Shown here: positions 23,297-34,491 of the stretch, piece by piece
How positions within the stretch are numbered: position 1 is the first letter of the stretch
How the letters are laid out: every line of letters starts with the position of its first letter
Source: Fusarium oxysporum f. sp. lycopersici 4287
Lineage: Eukaryota > Ascomycota > Sordariomycetes > Hypocreales > Nectriaceae
Assembly (NCBI RefSeq): GCF_000149955.1
Contig: NC_030997.1
Coordinates: 1,472,714-1,536,713 of the forward strand
Direction: 5' to 3'
Length of the DNA stretch: 64,000 nucleotides
Program-made: the position numbers and the translations under genes
The notes under the pieces: generated by a model
Database searches by the model: none
What the model saw: the letters and a program-made list of their open reading frames with translations, nothing else
Told to the model about the DNA's origin: nothing

Positions 23297-25004
23297 ATGC
23301 CCTCGCTTGGCGCAAACGAGGCCATCAATATGACCGCCGACGCTGAATCGCGACGCGCTAAGAAGCGCCAAACAGACAGGAATGCGCAAAGACAGCATCG
23401 GAAGCGGCAGAAGCAGTACATCGAAGGACTCGAGGCTCAGATATCTCTTCTTAAATCAGCCGGCAAGACTGAAGCCTCCCAGATTGCTGCCCAGAACCTG
23501 CAATTACAAGATGAGGTTGGTCTTCTCTCGTTCAATCTGCCTGAAGTGAGGTGGCTAACTGAGTCGGCAGCTCCAACAAATGCGCGGTCTCTGGGACGAG
23601 ATGGAGAACATACTGCAACGCCAACGCGACCTAAGATCAAACTCGATACTCAATGTACCATTGGTCTGTTCTGATGGTAGTCCGACGGCCAGCTACGATA
23701 GCAATAACGAGAGGGACGCTTCTGCACAGGCATTTGCAGTGAGGTCTTCGAGCTTCAACGACACCACTCAAGTGCGTCCTACAGTACAACCCGCACCAGT
23801 GGCCGTGGATGACCACTTGCAATCCACCGGACTCTCAGATCTGGATGGACTTATGGTTCACGACACAACATCGAGACACGATCTACCAGACGACCTAATC
23901 CATTGCGCGACATTGGATCTTCATGATAGCTCCCACCTACTAAACACAGACGGTAATGAGATGGATGCGATTCTCGGAGACGACTTTCAGCTGGCCAATA
24001 TGGATCATCCAGATGAAAACGACAGAGCTACGACCGAATTCAGTCACTCGCAATCCCTCACAGTCCGGAATAAAGACTCAGACCACTTCTCTACGATGGA
24101 TTCATCACAGATACAGACGCCTCGGGGACATGAATCCGAAGCCGCCATGTCTATGAGATGGATAAGCAGCCCGAGTCACCTGCTGCGAGATAACAACGAC
24201 ATGGATCACTTCCCTGAAGTCGAGGACAGTTCATCGCATCAGCGCGAAAAGCAGCGTACCCCGGATCCTCTCGACGGCTTCACCGAGTTATTCGACGCTT
24301 GCATGAAGCATAACCTCCCCGCCTTCCGCCCAAGCATGTCCATGCTAATGTTTTCATCGGCTGCGAAAGACGTGTTATTACATGATATGATACAGCGTGC
24401 TAGCCAGAACCCAGAGTCCATCGGCCCACCGGTCCTGATAGACTTTCTGGTTGATAATAAACAGAATTCGCTATCGACTGATCTGAAGATGTATTTGGAG
24501 CCGGTGCGGAAAACACGCCGGACTTCAGAGTATCTCGCCACTTATTGGGTTTTGTATCTACTATTGAGGGTACGCATCCCCACCCACCGTTTTCTGACTG
24601 TCGTTGATTCGCAAACAGTGGCAGATTGTTCGTAGTGAAGATGCCTACCATAGCCTACCGCCTTGGCTTCGGCCAACACCCTTACAGCTAGTCGTGCATC
24701 ACCCCATGGCAGCTGATCTTATAGCATGGTAAGCATGACTTTCTACGAGCTAGACTCCTGACTGACAGTTGGCAGGCCCGCGATTAGAGAAGGTCTCGTT
24801 CAGATGTCAATGTCAGATCCTGATCGTGTGTACGATGTTTCTACCGACATTGGAAAATATCTCACAGTCGAAATCTCAACGTCTGAATCTGATCTCGTAC
24901 ATGACCCGCAGCAACTCGTCTCCAAGATATTGGATTTGAACAATTGGAAGTTGGATAAGGAGTTTTTTAATCGATATCCACAATGGAAGTGTAATACTAC
25001 CTGA
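23297..25004 (+). CDS. bZIP transcription factor with DUF3425-like C-terminus
   Basis: Exons 23297-23515, 23571-24569, 24619-24728 and 24776-25004 give 518 residues, all phases closing. The basic region RRAKKRQTDRNAQRQHRKRQ carries the N-x(7)-R core of bZIP proteins and is followed by a leucine-zipper-like stretch (YIEGLEAQISLL, then LQLQDELQQM). Residues 100-330 are acidic and low-complexity. The C-terminal domain reads YWVLYLLLRWQIVRS, then PPWLRPTPLQL, HHPMAADLIAWPAIRE and NNWKLDKEFFNRYPQW, matching the DUF3425 pattern of fungal bZIPs. It sits inside the cluster between two divergent monooxygenase genes and is the obvious candidate for its pathway-specific activator. Confidence 0.88.
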
Positions 25005-25043
25005 ATACAATGGTTTTAACATGAATGACATAACAATCTATAA

Positions 25044-27079
25044 TTATTCTGAGAATAGAGGCTTTGCTATATGTTCTGGATCCAAATACCATGCCAAATC
25101 TCCACCATTCACTTCAGGCAACGTGAAGCCATTGCCCATAAACTCGAACCTATTACGGCTTCTGTATTGGATGTTGTAGTGCTCGTAACGAGGGTTCTCA
25201 AGCATCAACCGCCAGTGAACAAGAGATCCTGGATACTGCGCCGTGATCTTGCCATTCGGTCGGCCTTGGTTGTACCATGAACGACAGCCGGCAGCCCAGA
25301 CACTGTAACTTGAGCATTAGCGGACCGAAGTGTTCTGACGGTTTGAAGGGTTACTTACGTTCGTTTCAACCACTCATGCACATGTTCGTTGTACTCGTCA
25401 ACAACCTCAGGCTTGACATCCATAGTGAGGATGTTCTCCGTTTGGATCTTCCTGATGATCTTGCAGATGTAGTTCTGCGCAGCTTCCAAGACAGTGATGA
25501 ACGATCCATGGCCCGCAGGACAGTTTGGTCCCAACGAACCCACTAAATGTCAATTAGTACCTAGCATCAGCGCCATACTGAGATAACTTACGCATAAAGT
25601 TAGGAAAGCCACTGGCAGCAAGCGCAAGATAAGCAGCTGGATCGTCCTTCCAAGCTTCACCAAGCGACACATTGTCACGGCCGATGACAGGGAAATGTGG
25701 CTTGAAGCTGACGTTGAAGCCAGTCGCGCAAATGATGACGTCTGATTTGTACTCTGTTCCATCGGTAACGCGTAGTCCGTTTTCGGTGAAAGACTCGATT
25801 TCGCCCTCGGCCAATTCAACGTTGTCTTCGTGGAAAGACTCGAGGAATCCTTCCGCCGGACCGAGGCGACGGCATCCCATGGGAAAGGTTGGGATTAGGC
25901 GTTGCGTCAACTTTTCGTCGTTCTTCAGGATCTTGGCCATTCTTTGCGCCACGAACTGGAAAACAAATGTCAGATTCAGGTTCTATTTGAGAAGGTTTAT
26001 TTGAATCCACTTACATCGCGAGCCATCTTCTGGCTTGGGTGGTCAGCGATATTGTGTCGAAAACTGGCGTTGATCTTTGTTTCCATCGCCTTCCGGTGCT
26101 CTAAGTACGCCTTTGGGTCTTCTGCGAATTGCTTCTTTTGCTCATCGGTATCTAAAGCCATATTAGACAAGCCTGCAAACGAGTTTACCTCAACTCACAG
26201 AGAAAGTTTCGTCCCTCAGAGTCTGTGTAGCCTTCCATGGACAGACCAGGTCCAATCCATTGCGGTGTGCGATAAAACGAGATGACCTTCTTTGCTGCCG
26301 ACCTGATAGCTGGGACAATTTGGATGGCAGAGGCGCCAGATCCAATGACGATCACAGTCTTGCCTTGTAGATCAAGATCGGTATCGTAGTCCGCTGAATG
26401 CGTCATGTGTCCACGGAATGCCTCACGGTTAGGAATGTCGGGCCACTTCCAAGTATTCAAGATGCCAATGTTGGCGATCAAGAAGTCGACTCGATCCTCG
26501 AAAGTTCGCTCTCGGCCATCCGTGGTCTCCGTTACAGTCAGGATCCACTGTCCGTTGGGCTCATCCCAAGTGGCTTTGTCGACGCGATGAGACAGCTTGA
26601 TGTAGTTATCCACATAGCCCTTCTCTCTGGCGAATGACTCGTAATACGATTGGATCTCAGCCGCGGGGGAATAGTACTTGGACCAATCTGCTTTTGGGTG
26701 AAAAGGGTATTGATAGGCGGGCGAAGGAACGTCGCAGCGGCAACCGGGGTATTTGTTGGCGTACCAGACACCACCGGGCTTGGGGTACCCTGGGGAGATT
26801 GGAGATTAGATGATGCTCAATTGACCTATCATTTGGGGCCAGACTTTACTCACTCTCATAAACTACCAGATCAATGTCATCTCCAAATTCCTTCTCCTTC
26901 TTGTAGCACATCATGATCCCAGAGGCTCCAGCTCCTATACATCCAACTCGGAGCTTCCTTGGGGCGCATAGGATATGCTCAGATACTTGGTAAGGAGCGG
27001 CATTGTCGCGGGTAATAGGTGTACCACCGACCCGGTTGTCGAAGGTTGTAGCGTAGCTGTTTCCGTTTGAGACTGTCAT
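25044..27079 (-). CDS. Baeyer-Villiger-type FAD monooxygenase 2
   Basis: Six exons: 27079-26854, 26789-26199, 26151-26015, 25955-25592, 25542-25359 and 25302-25044. Phases close to give 586 residues. The start is ATG 27079 (MTVSNGNSY). The FAD motif is GAGASG near residue 60, followed by GGVWYANKYPGCRCDVPS, as in cyclohexanone-type monooxygenases. The NADPH-site motif is VIGSGASA. The fingerprint reads FRGHMTHSADYD, with Tyr where the consensus has Trp. The C-terminal end is MGNGFTLPEVNGGDLAWYLDP. It is related to, but clearly diverged from, monooxygenase 1, so the two probably act on different intermediates. It is tail-to-tail with the bZIP gene (39 bp apart) and divergent from the transporter. 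Confidence 0.9.
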
Positions 27080-27642
27080 CTTGATGGTTGAGTGAGTCGA
27101 CAAGGATGAGTATGAAGGGACAAATTAGCTCAGATTGCGACGAAGCAGCAAAGAAATAAACCACAGGGTCTTGGCAAGCAACACTTCCACAATTGACAAG
27201 TCCAGATCTTCGGCTACTGACCCCGCGTTGACAACCGCCAATGTTGACTCCATACCCCAGACTAAGCTAGCCCCATGACTCTGGAGCTAGTGCGGTTAGC
27301 AGCTCCAACTCCGCAAAGCTGACTCTCCAGTCGAGTCAATATCTCCACGCGGGGAACTGTTCCCTATCGTGGCCTGGGCAGCATGACCCAGGACCGCTTC
27401 CCCATGGGGTTGATGCTGGTAGCTCTTTGATCTTTGGTAACTAACCAGACCTATTGACCACTAGCACTGCACTGCTGCGCTGTCTAGAACGCACAGTTTC
27501 ATTATTGTGGCGTTTCGTGCTCAACTACAAAACCCCTTGTCAATAACGAGATTCTTGAGTTTCTCTTGCTCCCAACAGAACCTTGTTTCTTTTTGCAGGA
27601 ATCAAGATCTCTTTTACTCGTACTCTTATACAGATCTTTGTC
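27080..27642. other. Shared divergent promoter of monooxygenase 2 and MFS transporter
   Basis: 563 bp, non-coding. It holds TCGAGTCA at 27331-27338, a TGACTC half-copy about 12 bp to its left, and GCGGGG on either strand (27221-27226 and 27349-27354). Confidence 0.5.
27331..27338 (+). promoter_or_regulatory. TCGAGTCA motif between monooxygenase 2 and transporter
   Basis: Exact octamer, 252 bp from the monooxygenase start and 305 bp from the transporter start; well placed to serve both. Confidence 0.45.
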
Positions 27643-29373
27643 ATGGATTCGAAGAAGGAGGCTACGGCAATGACTACTGCTGAACACCTCGAGATCCAGC
27701 AGGCAGAGGACCATGCTGAAGCTGCCGCCAATCAAATCGCCTACGAAAAGACCCTCAGCTTCGCCCAGAGCGTTCGGATTTTCTGGCGAAGTACTCTCTG
27801 GATCTTATACGTCCAGCTTGTTGTTTTCGGCTACGGTATAGATGGTATCATTGCAGGTAATCTGCTCGCGATCCCCAAGTTTCGGTAAGTCACCTTGTAT
27901 CTGTTATCGTGAGTACTCAACCTGACAGTCTTGCAGAGAGGACTATGGCACTACACTTGCACAAGGCGATACGACGATTTATATCATCCCTGCTACGTGG
28001 CAGAGCCTTTACGGCGGCGTGTCTCAGCTTGCCGCTGTTCTCGGAGCTGCCATTACTGGATGGTTAGCTGATAGGATCGGCCGACGATACACCAACATGC
28101 TCTTCTGCGCCATTTCTATTGTTGGAGTAGGCCTTCAATACCACTCGACTCGCGATGGTTCTCTTCCCATTTTGACAGTTGGAAAAGCCATCAATGGTCT
28201 CTCCATCGGCGCATGGCTCATCATTGGCCCCCTGTACGCTTCAGAGGTTGCTCCGCTTAAGCTGCGAGGTTGGCTTACAGCTATGACCAACTTTATCCAG
28301 TTCTGTGGTACTTTGCTCTTCACTGGAATCATGTATAAGCTTGGCCCCCGAAACGACGCCGACTCTTATATCATCCCCTTTGCGTGTCAATGGATCATCC
28401 CTGCTATCGTTCTTCCTACCATCTGGCTCTGCCCCGAATCACCTGTCTGGTTGGTTCGGGCTGGGCGCCGAGACGCTGCCGTCAAGTCCCTCGATCGTCT
28501 GCACGGCGATTCAAAGGACATTGATAAAAAGGCCATCCTTGCTGTTATTGAGCAGACTATTCGGCATGAGCAGGACTACCGCTCTGAGACGTCATCTGTC
28601 TCCTACGCATCGTGCTTTCAAAAGCCTGATAAACAACGCACGCTTATCAGCATGTTTATCTATGGCTGCCAGTACCTCAGCGGTATCATCTTTGTTCTCG
28701 GATATCAGTCGTATTACTATCAACTGGCTGGCTTTGGTGCACAGATGTCCTTCTTGTTGAGCATGTTGAACAACTGCAGCATGTTTGTCGCCAACATCCT
28801 TTCTTGGCCCCTGTTGACTGTCGTTGGTCGCCGGCCTCTTATTGTGTGGGGACAGTTTATCTGTGCAATCACGTTGTTCATCGTTGGTGGAGCTTCTTTG
28901 CCTGGCAGTCGGTCTACGAACCTCGTCACCATTGCCTTCATGTTCGTCTGGGTAAGACAACAATCCCCCGTCTCGACAGCATATCTGTTCTAACGTGATT
29001 TCGACAGGGCTTCGTTTACCAGATCACCTTGGGTACAGTTGCATGGACCGTCGTGGCAGAGATCCCAACCTGGCGTCTTCGCTCACGAACCCAAGGCCTT
29101 TCCAACATCGTCCTCTGTATCGTTCAATGGCTGGTTGGTTTCGTGTTCCCGTACATGTTCAACCCAGATGCCGGTAACCTTGGTGGCAAGGTTGGCTTCA
29201 TCTTTGGTGCTACCACTCTCATCGGATTTGCTGGCTGCTGGGTCTGGCTTCCTGAGACCAAGAACCGAACTACTGCGGAGCTTGATGATCTCTACGCTGC
29301 CAAGGTCAAGCCACGTCATTTCCACAGGACTCATCTGGGCGAGGCGGCAGGGTCTGATGATAAAACTGCTTAG
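27643..29373 (+). CDS. MFS sugar-type transporter
   Basis: Exons 27643-27884, 27937-28951 and 29008-29373 encode 540 residues. The sugar-porter family is shown by DRIGRRYTN (loop 2-3), PESPVWLVRAGRRDAA (after helix 6) and LPETKNRTTAELDDLY (after helix 12), with about twelve hydrophobic segments. The QITLGTVAWTVVAEIPTWRL segment resembles fungal disaccharide permeases. It is a plasma-membrane proton symporter by family. Substrates are not fixed by sequence; in this setting it may import the compound degraded by the cluster, or a glycoside of it. Confidence 0.9.
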
Positions 29374-29807
29374 GATGGATCTCATGCTCGTTAGATAGCT
29401 TGTAGTTTCTGGCGGCTTTGGATGCTCCCTTTGTGGGTAATTACATTAGTTAGTACGCTGTTTAGAATGAATATTAGCTTTACATGTTATTCCGAACACA
29501 GCTCGTTGCATATTTGTCTATTGAAATTCTAAGTTACCTCTATCTCAACAGCTTGAAACCACTTTAGGGCTTTATACCAAGGTAAACAACAAATTTGGAC
29601 TAAGATAGGTCGCTTATATAGGCCATAACTTCAGAGAACTCATAAAAAAGCAGATTACAATGCCATCAGCTTTTGAGGGGCAGGATCTTTAAAGAGAAGT
29701 GTCATGCCCAATACATCAATGCTTAATTCGTATCGATTGTTGCACAACGTTGTTCAAAATAAATACGATTCCAATAAACAAACAAAAAGTAGACTGTCTT
29801 CCTCATC
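29374..29807. other. Convergent 3' region between transporter and hydrolase
   Basis: 434 bp of AT-rich sequence without a supported gene. Confidence 0.4.
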
Positions 29808-31143
29808 TCAGACTCCACATCGGTCAACTATCCAGTCAGCCTGTAAGTGAATGCCGGAATACGCGTGATTTTCCTCTTGTCCACCCCGAGCCGCTGGTAG
29901 CCCAGGCTGTGTACCGCCAAAGTCAACCAGACTCCAGACATGCCCTTTCTTAGGCTCGACGTGCATTTCAAGGCCATTATAGCCGCTCTGCTATAATGGT
30001 CAGTTTCAAAGTCACCGAAGACGCAGGGTGGGAAGACTTAATTTGAGGACATTCTGAGCCAGCTTTTGTATGTCGGCGACAAAGAGCTCGAGGTCGCCGG
30101 TTACCAAGAGCGTGTTCTGGGGCAGAACCTCCTTCCACCCATCTAAGCAATCGATAGGATTCGCGTACTCATCCAAGGGCTTCCCATCTAGATATGCCTT
30201 CCGCCAACGGTCGAGAGCGCCCTTGTCGAGACAATCCTGGTTCGCATTCTGCCGATATGATTCCCCATTGTTTTGCAGATTGACCCACGGACTGTTTAGG
30301 CAAGTTGCCACGACACTTCCCGTTTCCCCCTCAGTCTCAGTCAGTGGTGGAATACTCGGGTGGGGCTTGACCAAGTGTCGAAGTAGTCCAAGACAGAGAT
30401 TGCCCCCGGCTGAGTCACCAGCCAGGATGATGGGTCTATTCCGACTGGCGATGTATCGATATGCTGAGACGACTTGCCTAAGAGCACCTGGGTAGGGATA
30501 CTCTGGGGCGAGGTCGTACTCCGCGACAAACATGTCAGCTTTGAACCCCCGGGCCTGAAGTTCAACGCTCAATTGCAGCAGATACGGCATCACGGATCCT
30601 GGCGAACCGCTGACAAAACCGCCTCCGTACACATAGAATATGATGTGTGTCGGGTTGGGATATTTGACCAGGTAATGCCCCCGATAGTCGTCCCCCACGA
30701 TCTGTTCTCGTCAGAATATGGACGCGATCAAATCTTTGCAAATATGGTACCGTTTCGGCCGTGGCTTTCTCTTCGAGGAGAGTTGGGCAGTTCTGCAGCA
30801 GAGCATTGGCATCACACTGGCCAGAGCTGAGAGCTCTGAATTGGTGTATCGATAACGTAGATGACAACCTAGACACAATTTCAGCACTGGAACATACACA
30901 AGGTTACCAATTCTCACCATCGGATAGTGGCATTGGCGAGCATATGCTGAAGCGTTGGTTCTTGCTTTCCAAGAATCCGTGATATAAGGGCTCGTAGTCT
31001 GGTCCTAGGAATCACATAATCTGAACAAGACCTGTCAGTGGCCTATGCCTTCTTCTGGTATGCTCCAAGTTCGACTTACATTTTAATAGGATCAAATAAG
31101 CTGTCAATCTGGTGTCTTCGAACATTGTGTTGAAGTCGGTCAT
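29808..31143 (-). CDS. Alpha/beta hydrolase (HSL-type esterase/lipase)
   Basis: Exons 31143-31080, 31020-30918, 30868-30751 and 30701-30051, plus a last exon ending at 29808, about 372 residues. The oxyanion motif is YGGGF, where HGGGF is usual; the nucleophile elbow is GDSAGGN; the acid is in VTGDLELFVAD; the histidine is in EPKKGHVWSLVDFGG. The last junction is uncertain. The natural reading 'QNVLK + SGYNGLE' would need a donor where AAATTAAGT stands, with no GT. The canonical alternatives are 30051 (AAT|GTCCTC) joined to 29990 or 29987. Either the intron has shifted or the donor is damaged. It should cleave an ester or lactone, fitting a step after Baeyer-Villiger oxidation. Confidence 0.8.
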
Positions 31144-31510
31144 GTTGTCGCAAATGCTTCACTCGCAACACTCTTCACGCACCGAGAAGTGACTATGGTT
31201 AGTTCATCTGTTCCCCAGATTATCGTGCATCAATAAGTGGCGTATCTATCAAGGCCTCTCAAACCATCCTTGGCCGAATGGGTCCACTAGGCGATTCAGT
31301 CCACTGACTCGCTTGCTGACTCAAGCCACCGAGGTCCCCTAAACCCGAGATTTAGCGGCATATTGACTCAACAGCGCGCTATCCATCACTGAATAATCAG
31401 CGCCAAAGTGCGGGGAAATCTTGATTATAGAACAAGTCCGGCGAGCATGGTTGTCACCTACCATTCTATTAATTTCCGATCTCTGTATCAACGACGGCTC
31501 AGTCTTCATC
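31144..31510. other. Shared divergent promoter of hydrolase and SDR
   Basis: 367 bp, non-coding. It contains TGACTCGC (31305-31312), TGACTCAA (31317-31324), TGACTCA (31364-31370) and GCGGGG (31410-31415). Confidence 0.5.
31305..31370 (+). promoter_or_regulatory. Three TGACTC-type sites between hydrolase and SDR
   Basis: TGACTCGC, TGACTCAA and TGACTCA at 31305, 31317 and 31364. The first two are 12 bp apart, close to the 13-bp spacing of the pair upstream of monooxygenase 1. They share seven or six bases with TGACTCGA. Confidence 0.4.
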
Positions 31511-32513
31511 ATGTCTCAAACGAAATTGACATCTCTTCAAGGCCGCGTTGCCATCGTGACTGTAGGTTTGGCGCGTACGATTGTATCTATGATGACACTG
31601 ACAATGCTCTTTACAGGGCGCAGGAGGCGGCCTCGGTAGAGAGTATGCTCTTCTGCTGGCATCATATGGTGCAAAGGTAGTCGTCAATGACTACGGCGGT
31701 TCTCTAAGCGGCCAACGCGGCACTATATCTCGTGCGCAAACTGTCGTTGACGAGATAAAAGCAAAGGGAGGAGAAGCCATCGCAGATGGCCATGATATCT
31801 CTGTCCAGAGCGAAGTCCAAGAGCTTGTGCAAGATACGCTAGCGGCGTACGGAACTATCCACATCCTTGTCAACAATGCAGGCACTGCTGGTGAAGCTAG
31901 CTCGCACGACAATGTGAACGTCCAATCCTTCCGCCGGACGTGGGAGATTGCGGCACTGGGTACTGTTATGCTCATTGGTGCAGTGTATCCTACTATGGAG
32001 AAGCAAGGGTATGGGAGGATAGTTAATACTTCGTCTGACAGCCTCATCGGTATGGGAGCAGGTGGTGATGGTGGTTATGTGTCAAGCAAAGGCGCCACCT
32101 TTGGTTTGACCCGCGATCTTGGGCGCATGAGTCCCAAGCATGGGATCAAGATCAACGGCGTTCTTCCCTCAGCAGCATCCCGCATGTCGGACTTGTCGCC
32201 TGTTATCAAGAGAATTACGAGAGAATATTTCCATACGCATCTCGTGGCAGATTTCGTCGTGGCGCTGTGCAGCGCGGAGTGTCCGATATCTGGAGAGCTG
32301 TTCAGTGTTGGTGGTGGAAGAGCCGCGAGAACGACGTTGGCTACGGTACCTGGGCATTCTCGCGCGACGGGTCCGGAAGATTATTTGGCTCATTTCGATA
32401 AGGTTATCGGTACCACTGATGAGCTGTTTGTTCCCAAGGATACGTTGGATTTAGTGTCTTATGCGATAAAGCAAGCAACGGGGACTAATGTAGGTGTGAT
32501 AACCTTAGATTAG
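31511..32513 (+). CDS. SDR resembling the dehydrogenase domain of peroxisomal multifunctional enzyme
   Basis: Exons 31511-31561 and 31617-32513 (55-nt intron) give 315 residues. The cofactor loop TGAGGGLGREYALLLASYGA is followed by VVNDYGGSLSGQ, the extended loop typical of (3R)-hydroxyacyl-CoA dehydrogenase domains of Fox2/MFE-2-type enzymes. NNAG, NTSSDS and YVSSK complete the active site. The tail after residue 255 is longer than in simple SDRs. Family membership suggests oxidation of a 3-hydroxyacyl-CoA. With the CoA ligase at the other end, this points to a beta-oxidation-like finish. No PTS1 is seen (it ends VITLD). Confidence 0.87.
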
Positions 32514-33160
32514 TCAAAGTTCTATCCCATTGAATACACATTTAACCTGGCATGTCTTTATTGGCCCTTTTTTCCGCAACAAACTGACTTGAGTGCAGTT
32601 GAAAGCTAGTAGAGATGTGTAAAACTGTTAGTTACATATATAAAATACTTATCTAACTCTTTTAAAGGCTGGCAAATGTTGGGTAAAGAGATGAAGCTAC
32701 CCTAAGGCTGACCTGGATGATCTAAAAACAGGTTAGTGGGGACCTGAAACACTTATGTAATGGTGCTTTGAGTGGCCAGCCTAAACTGTAGGCGTCATAG
32801 CGCAATCAGGGATGAGTCATCCGTAGTCGTCATCATGAAGCTGATTGGCTTATCGCTATCAGCAAGATCCACCCGATGCTACCACGCGGTTTTTCAGGCT
32901 CCAGTAGCATTGACAGTTCATCATGCATAATAAATAAAAGACCCCGAGTGGAGACACTTGAAAAATAAAACCAACCTCTTAATATTACCGATCGTGTCCA
33001 ACCCTATTCACGCCAGTCTCAACCTCAAAAGACATGACAAGAAGACAATACCTCATATCTTCACTCAGGACAGAAGTTGAGATTGCATGAGATAAATCAA
33101 AATACCCATGGCATCGCCTGAATCGCTATAAACACGTGTCCCCACCCGTCCCCTCACTTC
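32514..33160. other. Intergenic region right of the monooxygenase cluster
   Basis: About 650 bp with no supported gene. AT-rich with CATAATAAATAAAAG near 32925, possibly the core promoter of the next gene. Confidence 0.4.
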
Positions 33161-33868
33161 ATGAGCTCACTCTACCGACCCTCCACCAGAAGAGAAGCCC
33201 AAGCTGCCATGGCCAAGCTCACCGCCGCTGAGCGCGCGGCTCACGAAGAAGGGAATCTTCATATGCTGCGCGCTACTATTGAGCGCACTCTCTGGCATCT
33301 TGATCCGCACAGTGAATTGGCTGCTCATCTGCGAGAGACTACCAAAGAAATCAGACGACATACCCTTGCGGGCTTACTTCCAAAACCGAAACCAAAGTCA
33401 CAGCAGCAATCATTACCTTACTTACAACAGGAAGAACCAGAGGAACCAGAATTACCTCGGTTTTCTGCACCGCGGCAACAATCACCAGCTCGTGAACCGC
33501 AAAAAGCTCTCGCGAATGAGGGCAGCAGATACCAGCTGCGCGACAGGCAGGATCACGTGCCGATAATCGAACTTAGCTCTGACGTATCCTCGGAACTGTC
33601 AGATGAGCCCATTTACGATTTCGACCATGCGCCCGACCAAGGCGAGAGCGCATCGGCCAGCGACATGAGTACCTTGGCAAAAGAACACCAGAAGCCAAGC
33701 CGAGAGATACCAGTAGAAGAGACACCAGCCGAGGAGGCGCTGACTCAAGAAATGCCGACGCATGAGTCCAAAAAGCGACCTGCTGAGGATGACGGCGAGG
33801 ACGACGCGTCACCAGTCTCAAAACGCGTCAAAGGCTGGCTGACGCATATCACGGGCGGTTACATGTGA
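33161..33868 (+). CDS. Predicted disordered protein, unknown function
   Basis: An intronless 235-residue frame with ATG 33161. Residues 10-75 are helical and charged (REAQAAMAKLTAAERAAHEE, ATIERTLWHLDPHSELAAHL). The rest is rich in Pro, Glu, Gln and Ser (QQEEPEEPELPRFSAPRQQ). It ends with a possible basic nuclear signal, KKRPAEDD..SKRVKGW. No family recognised. The biased composition and lack of stops favour a real gene; its link to its neighbours is unknown. Confidence 0.6.
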   Translation: MSSLYRPSTRREAQAAMAKLTAAERAAHEEGNLHMLRATIERTLWHLDPHSELAAHLRETTKEIRRHTLAGLLPKPKPKSQQQSLPYLQQEEPEEPELPRFSAPRQQSPAREPQKALANEGSRYQLRDRQDHVPIIELSSDVSSELSDEPIYDFDHAPDQGESASASDMSTLAKEHQKPSREIPVEETPAEEALTQEMPTHESKKRPAEDDGEDDASPVSKRVKGWLTHITGGYM

Positions 33869-34491
33869 TTTCATCATTTCTCGCTCTTATAAGTGATACG
33901 ATCTGGACACCGATCACATCACCATCAAAGAATACCCTACCGCTACTACATTTGACTGCATTCTGGAAATGCAGCATTAAAGCTTCGAGGCTTAGATGAA
34001 AAATCTGGTTTTGGGCATAATGTGCAAGTTATACACTGGTTTACTGGAAAACAAGATGTAAAGGACTGCTAAGAGCTGTTTCAGACGAACTGGGGTTGGG
34101 GATAGAAAACATCAGGAATGGCTATATCTTGAGATGGGGGAAAGAGATTGAACAGAATACCCTTATGAGGCTTGGTGGATAGCTAATGTATTATTTGACT
34201 TTCAATTTGAATTGGTGTTTTATATGGCACAGTCAACACCCTGGTCCCTCTGTCGTGTATCTACATGCTTCACATGCTGGGTGTGAAATCGCCAGTCCCA
34301 AAAGACAGTCGCAAGCAATACCGTCACAGTTTTCGCGGATTTCGTGTCGACCTCGAACTACACAGGGATGTAAGTATATAGCACGACAGTTTGCTAATCT
34401 GTTTCTAATGGCCACGGCTCTGGCTGAGGGCACCGAACGAAAGTTGAATAAGCACTAGGTAAGATTCCCTGGCTGATTGTTCCCCATGCAT
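33869..34491. other. Intergenic region upstream of the second Zn2Cys6 gene
   Basis: No supported gene in this stretch. The regulatory elements just right of it are listed separately. Confidence 0.35.
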
